Positions 40,004 through 47,904 of a DNA stretch of 64,000 nt are shown here, piece by piece. The stretch is from assembly GCF_023284025.1 (NCBI RefSeq), contig NZ_JAKIKR010000020.1, positions 1 to 64,000 on the forward strand, read 5' to 3'. The notes below the pieces were generated by a model, which ran no database searches, was not told the origin of the DNA, and was given only the letters and a program-made list of their open reading frames with translations. The DNA comes from Shewanella abyssi (lineage in GTDB: Bacteria; Pseudomonadota; Gammaproteobacteria; Enterobacterales; Shewanellaceae). A program made the position numbers and the translations under genes. Positions within the stretch are counted from its first letter, which is position 1. Each line of letters starts with the position of its first letter.

Positions 40004-41167
40004 TTGATTAACATGCTAAAAAGAGAAACCGCTGCCCTGTTGGATGATCCTTGGCAGCTGGCGCTTATCAGCTATATTCCGCTATTGGGTATTATTGGCT
40101 TATGGTTGTTATTTAGTGCGGGCCTACCAAGGCAGCTGCCAGTGGCTGTGGTTGATTTAGACCAAAGTCAAATCAGTCGTGCTCTTGCTCGGCAGTTACA
40201 AGCAAATCCGGTGACAAAGCCCATTAGCTATACCGATCTCTCTAGTGCTGTCGACGCCATGCAACAAGCAGAGGTCTATGCATTGCTTGTTTTCCCCCAC
40301 GGCTTTAAACGTGACCTGCTTACCGGTAAAAGTCCGACGATAGACATTCGATATAACAGCCAGTTTCTGCTGGTGGGTAAGTTACTATCGAGTCAGCTAC
40401 AAGCGAGCATGGCAGATGGCTTAAAGCCCTTAGCGGCATTGAAACAACTTGCTGCCGGAGTGCCTAAAGCCAAAGTGGCGGTAAATCTAAGCCCTGTTAG
40501 TAGTCAAACCACCGCGCTATTTAACCGCAATAACAACTATGTGGGTTTTCTGGTGCCACCAGTATTGATCGCCTTATTGCAGCTGGTTGCCATGATGGTG
40601 TTTGCTAATAGCCTTAATCGAGAACTACGTTGGAATACCACCGCTGAATGGATGTCCCTTGGTATGTGGAAGGGTATCGCGGCGAAAGTATTGTTTTATA
40701 CGCCCATAGTAATGCTCCATGGTGGCTTTATTCTAGCCCTTATCTATCTGTATTTAGATGTGCCGATTGCAGGAAGCCTCACGCTACTGTTAGTCGCACA
40801 ACTGTTGATGTTATTGGCGGTGTGGTTGGTGGTACTGCTGATTTTCTTTGCGCTTAAAGACAGTGCGAGAGTGATTAGTTTCTGTACCGCTATGTTCGCG
40901 CCGGCATTTGCCTTTATGGGGGTGACTTTTCCCACTCATGAGATGCCAGCGCTGGCCCAGTGGTGGCGCGAGATCATGCCGTCGAGCCATTATATTGAAA
41001 CCCATATTGCAGTCGTCAGTTATGGCCAAGGTTGGTTAGCGACTTTGCCGCAGTTTGCGAGTTATTGGGGTTTCCTGTTACTGCTTATTCCTATTAGCGT
41101 ATTGACGAAAAAAGGTTTCAATGCAGTCGACAAATGCAACATCCCACTTGCACCGAAGGAGCACTAG
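40004..41167 (+). CDS. ABC-2 type permease, first of a pair
   Basis: A 387 aa ABC-2/YhhJ-like membrane subunit: one helix near the N-terminus (about 18-38), a large extracytoplasmic domain (about 40-175) and five helices in the C-terminal half, with FxxPAFAFMGVTFP before the last helices. The start is TTG with GGGGCAGA upstream; ATG 40013 is an in-frame alternative. It forms an operon with HlyD upstream and a second permease downstream. No ATP-binding subunit is encoded in the operon. Confidence 0.88.
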   Translation: MINMLKRETAALLDDPWQLALISYIPLLGIIGLWLLFSAGLPRQLPVAVVDLDQSQISRALARQLQANPVTKPISYTDLSSAVDAMQQAEVYALLVFPHGFKRDLLTGKSPTIDIRYNSQFLLVGKLLSSQLQASMADGLKPLAALKQLAAGVPKAKVAVNLSPVSSQTTALFNRNNNYVGFLVPPVLIALLQLVAMMVFANSLNRELRWNTTAEWMSLGMWKGIAAKVLFYTPIVMLHGGFILALIYLYLDVPIAGSLTLLLVAQLLMLLAVWLVVLLIFFALKDSARVISFCTAMFAPAFAFMGVTFPTHEMPALAQWWREIMPSSHYIETHIAVVSYGQGWLATLPQFASYWGFLLLLIPISVLTKKGFNAVDKCNIPLAPKEH

Positions 41168-41168
41168 C

Positions 41169-42302
41169 ATGAGCTTCTTACAGCTTATTATCAGCGAATT
41201 AAAAGCTATTTTGGCTGATAAAACCATAGTGCTAACGGTATTCGGCGGGGTACTTTTTTACGCTATTCTTTATCCGCTACCCTACCTTAATCAAGTGCCG
41301 ACCGAGCAGCAGCTGGTGGTGGTTGATCACGACCATTCGTCATTAAGCCGCCAGCTTATTCGCCACGCCGATGCCAGTGCCAAAATTGCAGTGATTGCCA
41401 AGGTAGGCTCAATCGATGAGGCCAAAAGCTGGATAGAATCTGGCCGCGCCCATGGGCTGTTGGTTATTCCTGCAGATTTTAGGCGCGATCTATTACTGGG
41501 CCGCGGCGTGACATTGAGTTACGGCGGCGATGCGAGTTATTTTTTAATTTACTCTGCCGTGGCTGAAGGGCTTATTTCAGTAGGTCTTGATGCTGGCAAG
41601 AGTGTGCAGCGTTTGGGGCTACTCGCTCAAGGACACGGCGCTCAAGCGGCAGAGCTGAGCCTGAATGTGGTTAAGCTCAATAGTATTCCCGCTTTTAATC
41701 CGAGTTTAGGTTACACCCCTTATGTTGTGCCGGGCTTGTTTCTATTGATATTGCATCAAACCTTGTTGATTGGGACCAGTATTCTTGGCGCGAGCCAGTG
41801 GAAAGAGACTGGCTATTGGCAGCAAGTGAGTCCGCTCAAATTAGTCTGTGGTCGCATGGCGGCCTTTATGTGTATCTATACACTGTTAACCAGCTTCTAT
41901 GTCGGCTATTGCTACTATTGGTATGAGGTGAGTTTACAGGCGAGCTTCAGCACGGTGGCATTATTGCTACTGCCTTTTCTACTGTCTACGACTGCTGCAG
42001 GGATTGCATTTAGTTGTCTATTCAGCCGACGCGACTTGCCTACTCAAGTATTACTGCTGGTCTCGATGCCAATTTTGTTTGTGTCAGGCTTTGTGTGGCC
42101 AACGGCCTTGATCCCAGACTCTGTGGTGGCGATATCACAAATATTCCCGGCGGTACCTGGAATTATGGCAATGTTAGAGCTTAATCAAATGGGCGCATCA
42201 TGGCAGAGCATCATGCCGCAGTGGTTGCAGTTATGGGCGATGACAGCAGTTTACTTTGTATTGGCGTATTGGGGGGTTAAAACCCGCTTAGCTTCTGATT
42301 GA
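41169..42302 (+). CDS. ABC-2 type permease, second of a pair
   Basis: A 377 aa paralogue of the preceding gene with the same layout: N-terminal helix (about 20-38), extracytoplasmic domain, five C-terminal helices and the phrase FVSGFVWPTALIP. GAAGGAG 7 bases upstream sets ATG 41169, although the frame is open from 41121. The two permeases probably form a heterodimer. Without a neighbouring ATPase gene, the energy source must be encoded elsewhere or differ. Confidence 0.88.
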   Translation: MSFLQLIISELKAILADKTIVLTVFGGVLFYAILYPLPYLNQVPTEQQLVVVDHDHSSLSRQLIRHADASAKIAVIAKVGSIDEAKSWIESGRAHGLLVIPADFRRDLLLGRGVTLSYGGDASYFLIYSAVAEGLISVGLDAGKSVQRLGLLAQGHGAQAAELSLNVVKLNSIPAFNPSLGYTPYVVPGLFLLILHQTLLIGTSILGASQWKETGYWQQVSPLKLVCGRMAAFMCIYTLLTSFYVGYCYYWYEVSLQASFSTVALLLLPFLLSTTAAGIAFSCLFSRRDLPTQVLLLVSMPILFVSGFVWPTALIPDSVVAISQIFPAVPGIMAMLELNQMGASWQSIMPQWLQLWAMTAVYFVLAYWGVKTRLASD

Positions 42303-42373
42303 CATGCTAACCCGACTCTAATAGCATAACTGACGCTCAGGAAGAGCATTAGTCTTTTAAATAAGGAATTTAA

Positions 42374-42961
42374 GTGAATAAAGCTATTAAAATATCTAAC
42401 TTTCTAGTTATGGTATTAATTCTAAGTAATATTTCTTTAAACCTCAAACCTCAAACCTCAAACCTCAAACCTTATAACTTTAACAGTCTAACTATTTTAA
42501 ATTTGGCGGTGGCTGACGAAGGTTGTTTCGGCGGTGATTTGTGTGTTGAACGCCCAAAACCTATGCCCGAACATAGACCTTGCACTGATTGTGGGGGGAG
42601 TGGAGATCAAGGTAGTGGTTCAGGCGATCTGGGAGGAGGATCTGGGAGTCAGGGAAGTAATAATGGCAGCGATAGTTCCTCTACTGCCACCGCTAAAACT
42701 CAACGGCAGATTTGTTTAGAGAAAAGCGCTGTCCAATATGCGATTTGTAGAGCGACGAAGACGGCCAATTACGCAACCACTCTTCAAATGGACTGCCTTG
42801 GCCAAGCAACTATTTCAACAGGTGGTAATGCTGTATTTGTTGATGCAGGTATATCCATTGATGAGTATAACCAGTGTAAAGATTTAGCTGCATCGAAAAG
42901 GGATAACGGTATTGATGTATGTAATGTTTTTCAAGCAAGCCGTGCTGTGAATTGCCCCTAA
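42374..42961 (+). CDS. Exported protein of unknown function with an intragenic 7-bp repeat
   Basis: A 195 aa protein I do not recognise. GTG start with AAGGA 6 bases upstream. A hydrophobic N-terminus (about 9-24) looks like a signal sequence. It is followed by a segment encoded by tandem heptamers (SLNLKPQTSNLKP), a G/S-rich linker (about 72-100) and a C-terminal part with several cysteines (ICLEKSAVQYAICRAT, MDCLGQ, QCKDL, DVC, NCP), suggesting disulfides. It is followed within 25 bases by another unknown exported protein, so the two probably form an operon. It may be lineage-specific. Confidence 0.6.
   Translation: MNKAIKISNFLVMVLILSNISLNLKPQTSNLKPYNFNSLTILNLAVADEGCFGGDLCVERPKPMPEHRPCTDCGGSGDQGSGSGDLGGGSGSQGSNNGSDSSSTATAKTQRQICLEKSAVQYAICRATKTANYATTLQMDCLGQATISTGGNAVFVDAGISIDEYNQCKDLAASKRDNGIDVCNVFQASRAVNCP
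42439..42473. repeat. Tandem heptamer AAACCTC inside a coding sequence
   Basis: Four exact copies of AAACCTC plus a fifth ending in T (42439-42473), located just after the signal-sequence region of the gene starting at 42374. Seven is not a multiple of three, so gain or loss of one unit would shift the frame. The unit resembles the AGAACCT heptamer near mshC. Confidence 0.95.
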
Positions 42962-42984
42962 ATTCAGTGAAGGAATCAAGTCAA

Positions 42985-44028
42985 ATGAAAAACAAATTAC
43001 TATTCAGGGTTATAGTGTGTAGCGGGTTATGCCTAATCGGTTGGCTGATTTTTATGAACTCCAATCAAACTGATATATCAGAGCACTTAAGCTTGGCAGC
43101 TTCAAGTTCACAGCATGATGAAGTTTTTATTGCAGAAAAAGCGACTGTTGCAAAAATTAATACGTCCGCTTTAAAAGGACAAACTCCACAGCTGATTAAA
43201 CCGCCGGCTGCTGAGCCAAGTAAAAAGAGTTTTGATGAAGAGTGGTGTCTCGCTAATATTGAGCTTGATCCTAATGACATTCTTCTTGCTGAATCCCAAG
43301 TTGAAGACTGGAATGAGTACCAAGGCAGAGCGAGCGCAAAGAGTTATAACGCTATGGATTTTGATGACGAGAGTTATCCGAATAACAGTTTTGTCGCTTC
43401 GTATCAAGAACTCCCCATTGAACAGTTAGAATTGTTAGCATCTGGTGGTGATAAGTGGGCAATGGTGACATTGCTTCAGTCATCCTATGGCAATACTAAA
43501 CTTATAGATGAAATCGCTAATAAATTATTGGTTCAAGGTGCATCTTATTATGCACTTGAGTACTTAGTAATAAGAACATTGTCCACCGCCAAAACGAACT
43601 TTCGCCGTACTGGTGATGTTCAAGAGGCTACAGAACATCTCGTTAATGCACTGGTTTACGCCCAATGGGGTGTAGATCATTATAACGTGGGCGGCCTTAC
43701 CCCTTATCTAGCTATAACCTCAAGGGATCCTTTTGAAGGACATATAGAAGCTAATATGCTTTTGGTTAACTCAAATGAGAAAGTTAAACAGCGTTACCAA
43801 GCGTTATCGAAATGGATAGAGGGCGAGCAAGAGAAACTAGGCATCATAGTACAAGTCCCACCAAAAGCAGCCATCAATGACTTTGCTGGCACTATTGCTA
43901 TCTTACGAAGTATGCATCCAAATAGAATGACTTTTATAAGTGAACTGGGCATAACGGATAGTGACCGTTTTAATACTACACCGTGCGTTGATATCAACGA
44001 AGCTCGTTTGGCTGAAAGGCTACGATAG
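42985..44028 (+). CDS. Membrane-anchored or exported protein of unknown function
   Basis: A 347 aa protein I do not recognise. N-terminal hydrophobic segment (about 8-25, ends FMNSN), then a mostly helical acidic domain that could be Sel1/TPR-like around 140-290 (phrases such as GDKWAMVTLLQSS and ALEYLVIRTL). Two cysteines, in EEWCLAN and TTPCVD, could form a disulfide. ATG 42985 is preferred over 42952, since AAGGA lies about 10 bases upstream and the hydrophobic segment then starts normally. It probably shares a transcript with the preceding gene. Confidence 0.6.
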   Translation: MKNKLLFRVIVCSGLCLIGWLIFMNSNQTDISEHLSLAASSSQHDEVFIAEKATVAKINTSALKGQTPQLIKPPAAEPSKKSFDEEWCLANIELDPNDILLAESQVEDWNEYQGRASAKSYNAMDFDDESYPNNSFVASYQELPIEQLELLASGGDKWAMVTLLQSSYGNTKLIDEIANKLLVQGASYYALEYLVIRTLSTAKTNFRRTGDVQEATEHLVNALVYAQWGVDHYNVGGLTPYLAITSRDPFEGHIEANMLLVNSNEKVKQRYQALSKWIEGEQEKLGIIVQVPPKAAINDFAGTIAILRSMHPNRMTFISELGITDSDRFNTTPCVDINEARLAERLR

Positions 44029-44121
44029 TATTCTTTGGCAGAGCGCTAAGGTTATTGAGTGTTTTCCTGACGATTTTATCAATATATTTAAGTACGGTTA
44101 TAACTTTGATTTAGATTGGCG

Positions 44122-44157
44122 AAAGCCCGCTGCAATAATATTGCAGCGGGCTTTTTT
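44122..44157. terminator. Strong terminator between convergent genes
   Basis: Perfect 14-bp stem AAAGCCCGCTGCAA / TTGCAGCGGGCTTT with loop TAATA and six T on the plus strand; on the minus strand the tail is weaker. It closes the 42985 gene and probably also serves the lipoprotein gene from the other side. Confidence 0.92.
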
Positions 44158-44184
44158 GATGCTTTACTCAAAACAGTTTAAAGC

Positions 44185-46767
44185 TTAAGTTCCTGTCAGT
44201 TCAACACCAAAGCCTATTGTCGACTTAACGGCTTTAGGAGTAACGACTTCAATCGATACGCTACTTGTTTTATCTGCTTCACCGCTCGCGGGGTCGATGT
44301 CGTTGCTGAGCATAAAGCTGGTGCTGTTGCCGCCAATGCCATTACGATTTGGCACCTCGAACAGATCTGAATCTAATTCACCTTGAGAGGCGGTCGTTGT
44401 CAGAGTGGTCTTCGCAGGCATTATCTGATTTGCACTGTCGAAGAAGCGCACGCTGAATATAGATGAAGCTCCAGCAGCAATGGCGTTGGTGGTAATGGTT
44501 GATGCATCATCACCGTCGCTATAGATGGTGACCCCATCTTGCAGTATCTCAAAATGCGCTTGCGAGCCAGACATTGTCAAAATAAGCGCTTTACGGATAT
44601 AGGTTTTATTAGCTTGCCCTTGGCCGCAAAGCCCGTTTTCAATATCTGACGTTTGGCACTGAGGACCATTGAACTTGTTATCCCCACATGTTCCATCGGT
44701 ATCTACATCTAAGCAAACATATTCACTATTAGAACTTGTATTAAAGTAGGGTTCACCTAAATCATACTTTTTGTTTTCATTATCATCACGAAATGCATCA
44801 CCCAAATCGACGAAGCCCTCTGAATGGTAAGTTTCAATATCCATACCATTACCTGAGCATACGGTTGTATCACCGTTAGACTTTAAACAAGCTTCGATGA
44901 TTTTGCTGCCATCATCTAGTTCTATTGGATCGGTAACTTTATTATCAAAAACGTTATTACCATTGGTATCGAAAAAGGTCTCATGACCCAAGGCGTAGGC
45001 AAGCACGGTAATGCGGTGCTCAGGCACTCGGGCGTTGGCCGATGTCCACTCGACGCTACAGGTGCCATTAACGGTTAAGCAGTTTGATACGATCTGACCA
45101 CCTTCAGCGGTAAAGTTGATAGTGGTATCATCCGGTGCGGGGTTACCAAAACTGTCTGATGCGTAAGCAGTAATCGATACCTTTTCACCATTGAAGTCAC
45201 CCGCTTCAGGGTTAAATAAGTCTGCTGACACACTAAAGCCCAGTTGCTGTGGTAAACCAGTATTAATGGTTAACTGTTCAGACTGACTGGTGACTGACTC
45301 GCTATTGTTTGTTGCTGTTGCGACAACACGCACTGGTGTTGGCACCGTGCCTGATAATACCGTTGCACTGACGAGCCCGGCAGAGTTGCTGGTGCTGGTG
45401 GTGGTCGCTGCACTATTGGCAAAGCTAATGCCACCTACTGTGGTATCAAGCGAGAAATCAACTTGTTGCTGGGCGATAACCTGGCCATTAGCATCAGATA
45501 CTTTAAAGGTGATAAGTGATGACTCACTTGAACCTGTGCCGCCTGCGCCTTTAATGCGTAATGATGCCGGTTCTGCAGAGACAAAACTTAAGTTAGCGAG
45601 TGTCTGGCTTGCAAGGGTAAAGTCGAGTGTTGCAGTGAGTATTCGGTTGCCCGCTGTAACCGTTGCGATGATTTGGTCATCACGTTCGCTATTTCCGCTG
45701 CAGCTGGTGTTTTGGTATGTGGTGCTTGCTGTACCAGATAGTGTGGTGACGGGTGAGTCAATACTGGCATTGTTACTCTGAACACAGCTCGAGCTGAAGT
45801 TAACACTGGTTGGTGTTTGCAGACGAGTATAACTACCGTCATCATTTTTGCTCGCTAAATCAGCAGTGATCCCAAATGTGCCACCGGCGCTAACGGTATA
45901 GCTGCCATTATCGAGTGGAAGAGTGGTAGCAAGTGAGTTTTCGTTAAAGGTATCACCTTCAAAATAGCCAATGACAATAATTCCATCATCACTGACAGCA
46001 TCCTTAGCTAACACTTCGTATAGCCCAGAGCTTTGGTATGTCTTGTCATTATCTTCAAGTGTGACTGACATATTGGCGGCGCCAAGCTCGCTGTCAGTCG
46101 GGGTATAACTTACTTGGGCTATGCCATTTTCTTTTGTCAGCGCTGAGCTTGGGTTTAAGTTAGCGCTGCCCGCAGTAAAGGTTGCCTTCTTTCCCGCAAC
46201 ACCTTGTCCTTGTTCATCCAAAAACTGAGCTTGCAACTGTACCGTTTCATCAGCCTTAAACTGAGTGACTACATTGGTGCCATTAAGTATCGCGCTGTTA
46301 AGAGTAAATGTCGGCTCTGATGGTGCAGTGGATTGAGTGAATTCATAGTTACGACTAGCATCGGCTGTAGCTTCACCTTCAGCAAAGTTAGCTGCTAATG
46401 TGCCAGCATTTTCAGTACCGGCAGCATTACTAATGATTACTTCGGCTAAGCCGTTGGAATCGGTTAGCTTATTGGGTGCAGATAACTCGCCAAAAGAAGC
46501 TGCAAATGAGATGAGTTTTCCACTTCTGTTACTGCTGTCTTGTGTTAACTGGGCTACTGCACAAAAAGAGTCGGTAGTATCAAAACTTTGGGTATCGGTC
46601 GCTGCGGCGCAAACACCATTCTCAACGGTTTTAAAGCTTAATGCGAGGCTGTAATTGCCTCCGGTGTCCGGATCTTCGTTATCACCTGAAGCGCCATTAC
46701 AGCCGCTTAATACGGATAAACATAAAAGAGTGAAGGGGATGGCGGCCAGCTTTTTGGTGAGGCGCAT
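44185..46767 (-). CDS. Large Ig-like (invasin/Big_1-type) lipoprotein with calcium-binding-like loops
   Basis: An 860 aa surface lipoprotein candidate: signal peptide with lipobox LSGC, then repeated beta-sandwich modules. Phrases such as VTGKK/VAGKKATFTAG, GIAQVSYTPT and DANGQVIAQQQVDFS recur and resemble bacterial Ig-like Big_1 domains. Around residues 600-700 it has DTNGNNVFDN, DDNENKKYD and DVDTDGTCGDN, which look like EF-hand or thrombospondin-3-type calcium loops. Several cysteine pairs lie nearby. ATG 46767 is chosen (AAGGAA 7 bases upstream) over an upstream TTG. A role in adhesion or surface structure is inference. Confidence 0.8.
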   Translation of the reverse strand: MRLTKKLAAIPFTLLCLSVLSGCNGASGDNEDPDTGGNYSLALSFKTVENGVCAAATDTQSFDTTDSFCAVAQLTQDSSNRSGKLISFAASFGELSAPNKLTDSNGLAEVIISNAAGTENAGTLAANFAEGEATADASRNYEFTQSTAPSEPTFTLNSAILNGTNVVTQFKADETVQLQAQFLDEQGQGVAGKKATFTAGSANLNPSSALTKENGIAQVSYTPTDSELGAANMSVTLEDNDKTYQSSGLYEVLAKDAVSDDGIIVIGYFEGDTFNENSLATTLPLDNGSYTVSAGGTFGITADLASKNDDGSYTRLQTPTSVNFSSSCVQSNNASIDSPVTTLSGTASTTYQNTSCSGNSERDDQIIATVTAGNRILTATLDFTLASQTLANLSFVSAEPASLRIKGAGGTGSSESSLITFKVSDANGQVIAQQQVDFSLDTTVGGISFANSAATTTSTSNSAGLVSATVLSGTVPTPVRVVATATNNSESVTSQSEQLTINTGLPQQLGFSVSADLFNPEAGDFNGEKVSITAYASDSFGNPAPDDTTINFTAEGGQIVSNCLTVNGTCSVEWTSANARVPEHRITVLAYALGHETFFDTNGNNVFDNKVTDPIELDDGSKIIEACLKSNGDTTVCSGNGMDIETYHSEGFVDLGDAFRDDNENKKYDLGEPYFNTSSNSEYVCLDVDTDGTCGDNKFNGPQCQTSDIENGLCGQGQANKTYIRKALILTMSGSQAHFEILQDGVTIYSDGDDASTITTNAIAAGASSIFSVRFFDSANQIMPAKTTLTTTASQGELDSDLFEVPNRNGIGGNSTSFMLSNDIDPASGEADKTSSVSIEVVTPKAVKSTIGFGVELTGT

Positions 46768-46854
46768 TCGCAAATTCCTTGTGCAACTATGATAGTACTG
46801 TTTGAAGGGGTAACTAATTTGGTCAAAACGATACTGTTAGCATTTACCGTTGAG

Positions 46855-46897
46855 CAAAAAAATAGCTCGCTGAATAATCTACTTATTCAGCGAGCTA
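46855..46897 (-). terminator. Intrinsic terminator of darP/yjgA
   Basis: Perfect 15-bp stem TAGCTCGCTGAATAA / TTATTCAGCGAGCTA, loop TCTAC. On the minus strand it is followed by seven T. It lies just after the yjgA stop. Confidence 0.92.
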
Positions 46898-46915
46898 ATG
46901 TCTAGATTGTAACGA

Positions 46916-47458
46916 TTATTCTGTGATTTCGTTACGGATATATTTACTAAACTCTTTTGCTGTTTTTGATAAAGCAATATCAGCATTTTTAGTGAGCTCT
47001 TTTTTTGTCTGACGGACAAATTGACGTAACTTTTGTCTTTCAAGCGCTGGATGCTTCTCAAGCAATGCCTGAATTGCAGTGTCACCTTCGCTGATCAGTA
47101 GATCTCGGGCTTTATCTGCAACGTTAGTCTTAGCACTTTCATTACTATTTTGATTAAGCACGTTTTTCATATTGACCTGTAGCTCTTCAATATCGACGTA
47201 GCGCATCAATTTACCAATATATTGCAGGTGGCGACGATAAGCTTCAGTATTGATCTTAATCGTCTTAGCCTTTAACACATTGTCATAGACTATTTCATCA
47301 AGATTAAGTCTTTCAATCTGTGTTTTACTAAGTAAAATCAGTTTGTTACCTAACTCTTGGTAGATGGCGATTTCACGTTTAGCATCGGCTCTGCTTTCGT
47401 AGTCATCATCTTTGTCATAGGGCTGGTGGAAATGTTCTGAGTCACCGACAATCTTCAT
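46916..47458 (-). CDS. darP: Dual-action ribosomal maturation protein DarP (YjgA, DUF615)
   Basis: A 180 aa helical, charged protein. The phrases KREIAIYQELGNKLI, LDEIVYDNVLKAKTIKINTEAYRRHLQYIGKLMR and HPALERQKLRQFVRQTKKE are those of the YjgA family, which associates with late 50S precursors in E. coli. As in E. coli, the gene is divergent from pmbA/tldE, but here a MITE-like insertion lies between them. Confidence 0.94.
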   Translation of the reverse strand: MKIVGDSEHFHQPYDKDDDYESRADAKREIAIYQELGNKLILLSKTQIERLNLDEIVYDNVLKAKTIKINTEAYRRHLQYIGKLMRYVDIEELQVNMKNVLNQNSNESAKTNVADKARDLLISEGDTAIQALLEKHPALERQKLRQFVRQTKKELTKNADIALSKTAKEFSKYIRNEITE

Positions 47459-47569
47459 ATCTAAAATCTCTTACAAATACTAAGTTAATAATAACATTTA
47501 TAAAGCCAGTTGACCTGCCATATTTTATCTAGGTGAGTTGAGAGTATGCTAAAAAGTAAACTGAGGCAG

Positions 47570-47840
47570 TTATACCAATTTAACTAAATACGTGATCATT
47601 CAGCGGGAATTCAAAGCCCTGTAGGCAAGGCAGATGATTGAAGCTAATAGTTATTCTATATCGAAAGTATCTAACATAGCATACAGGGCTTTGAAGCCCG
47701 CACTACGTGAGCCACTCAGGCGTTCCACTTCTGCGTTGCATTGACTTAAAAGGAAATAACCATTTCTTCACCAATGCGCCTTGAATTGAAAAGCCTGAGC
47801 GGCTCTGAACTGACCAGATATTTAATGAGATTGGTATTAT
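47570..47840. mobile_element. MITE-like element of about 270 bp with long terminal inverted repeats
   Basis: The left end (TTATACCAATTT...GATCATTCAG) and right end (CTGAACTGACC...ATTGGTATTA) are imperfect inverted repeats of about 34 bases, roughly 75-80% matched. Inside are two further inverted pairs: TTCAAAGCCCTGTA at 47610 with TACAGGGCTTTGAA at 47682, and GAGCCACTCAGGC at 47709 with GCCTGAGCGGCTC at 47793. There is no coding capacity. TA at both ends could be the target duplication, as for IS630/mariner-related elements. It fills most of the darP-pmbA gap. Confidence 0.8.
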
Positions 47841-47904
47841 TTAATGTGATTGGTTTTTGGGTTTGTTATGCTTATGTCATTACCGATTATTGAAGAGTAG
47901 ATTT

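Noticed and set aside
43961..44188. 75-codon plus-strand frame after the unknown 347-residue protein
   Set aside because: It overlaps the end of that gene in another frame and includes the terminator stem; no ribosome site.
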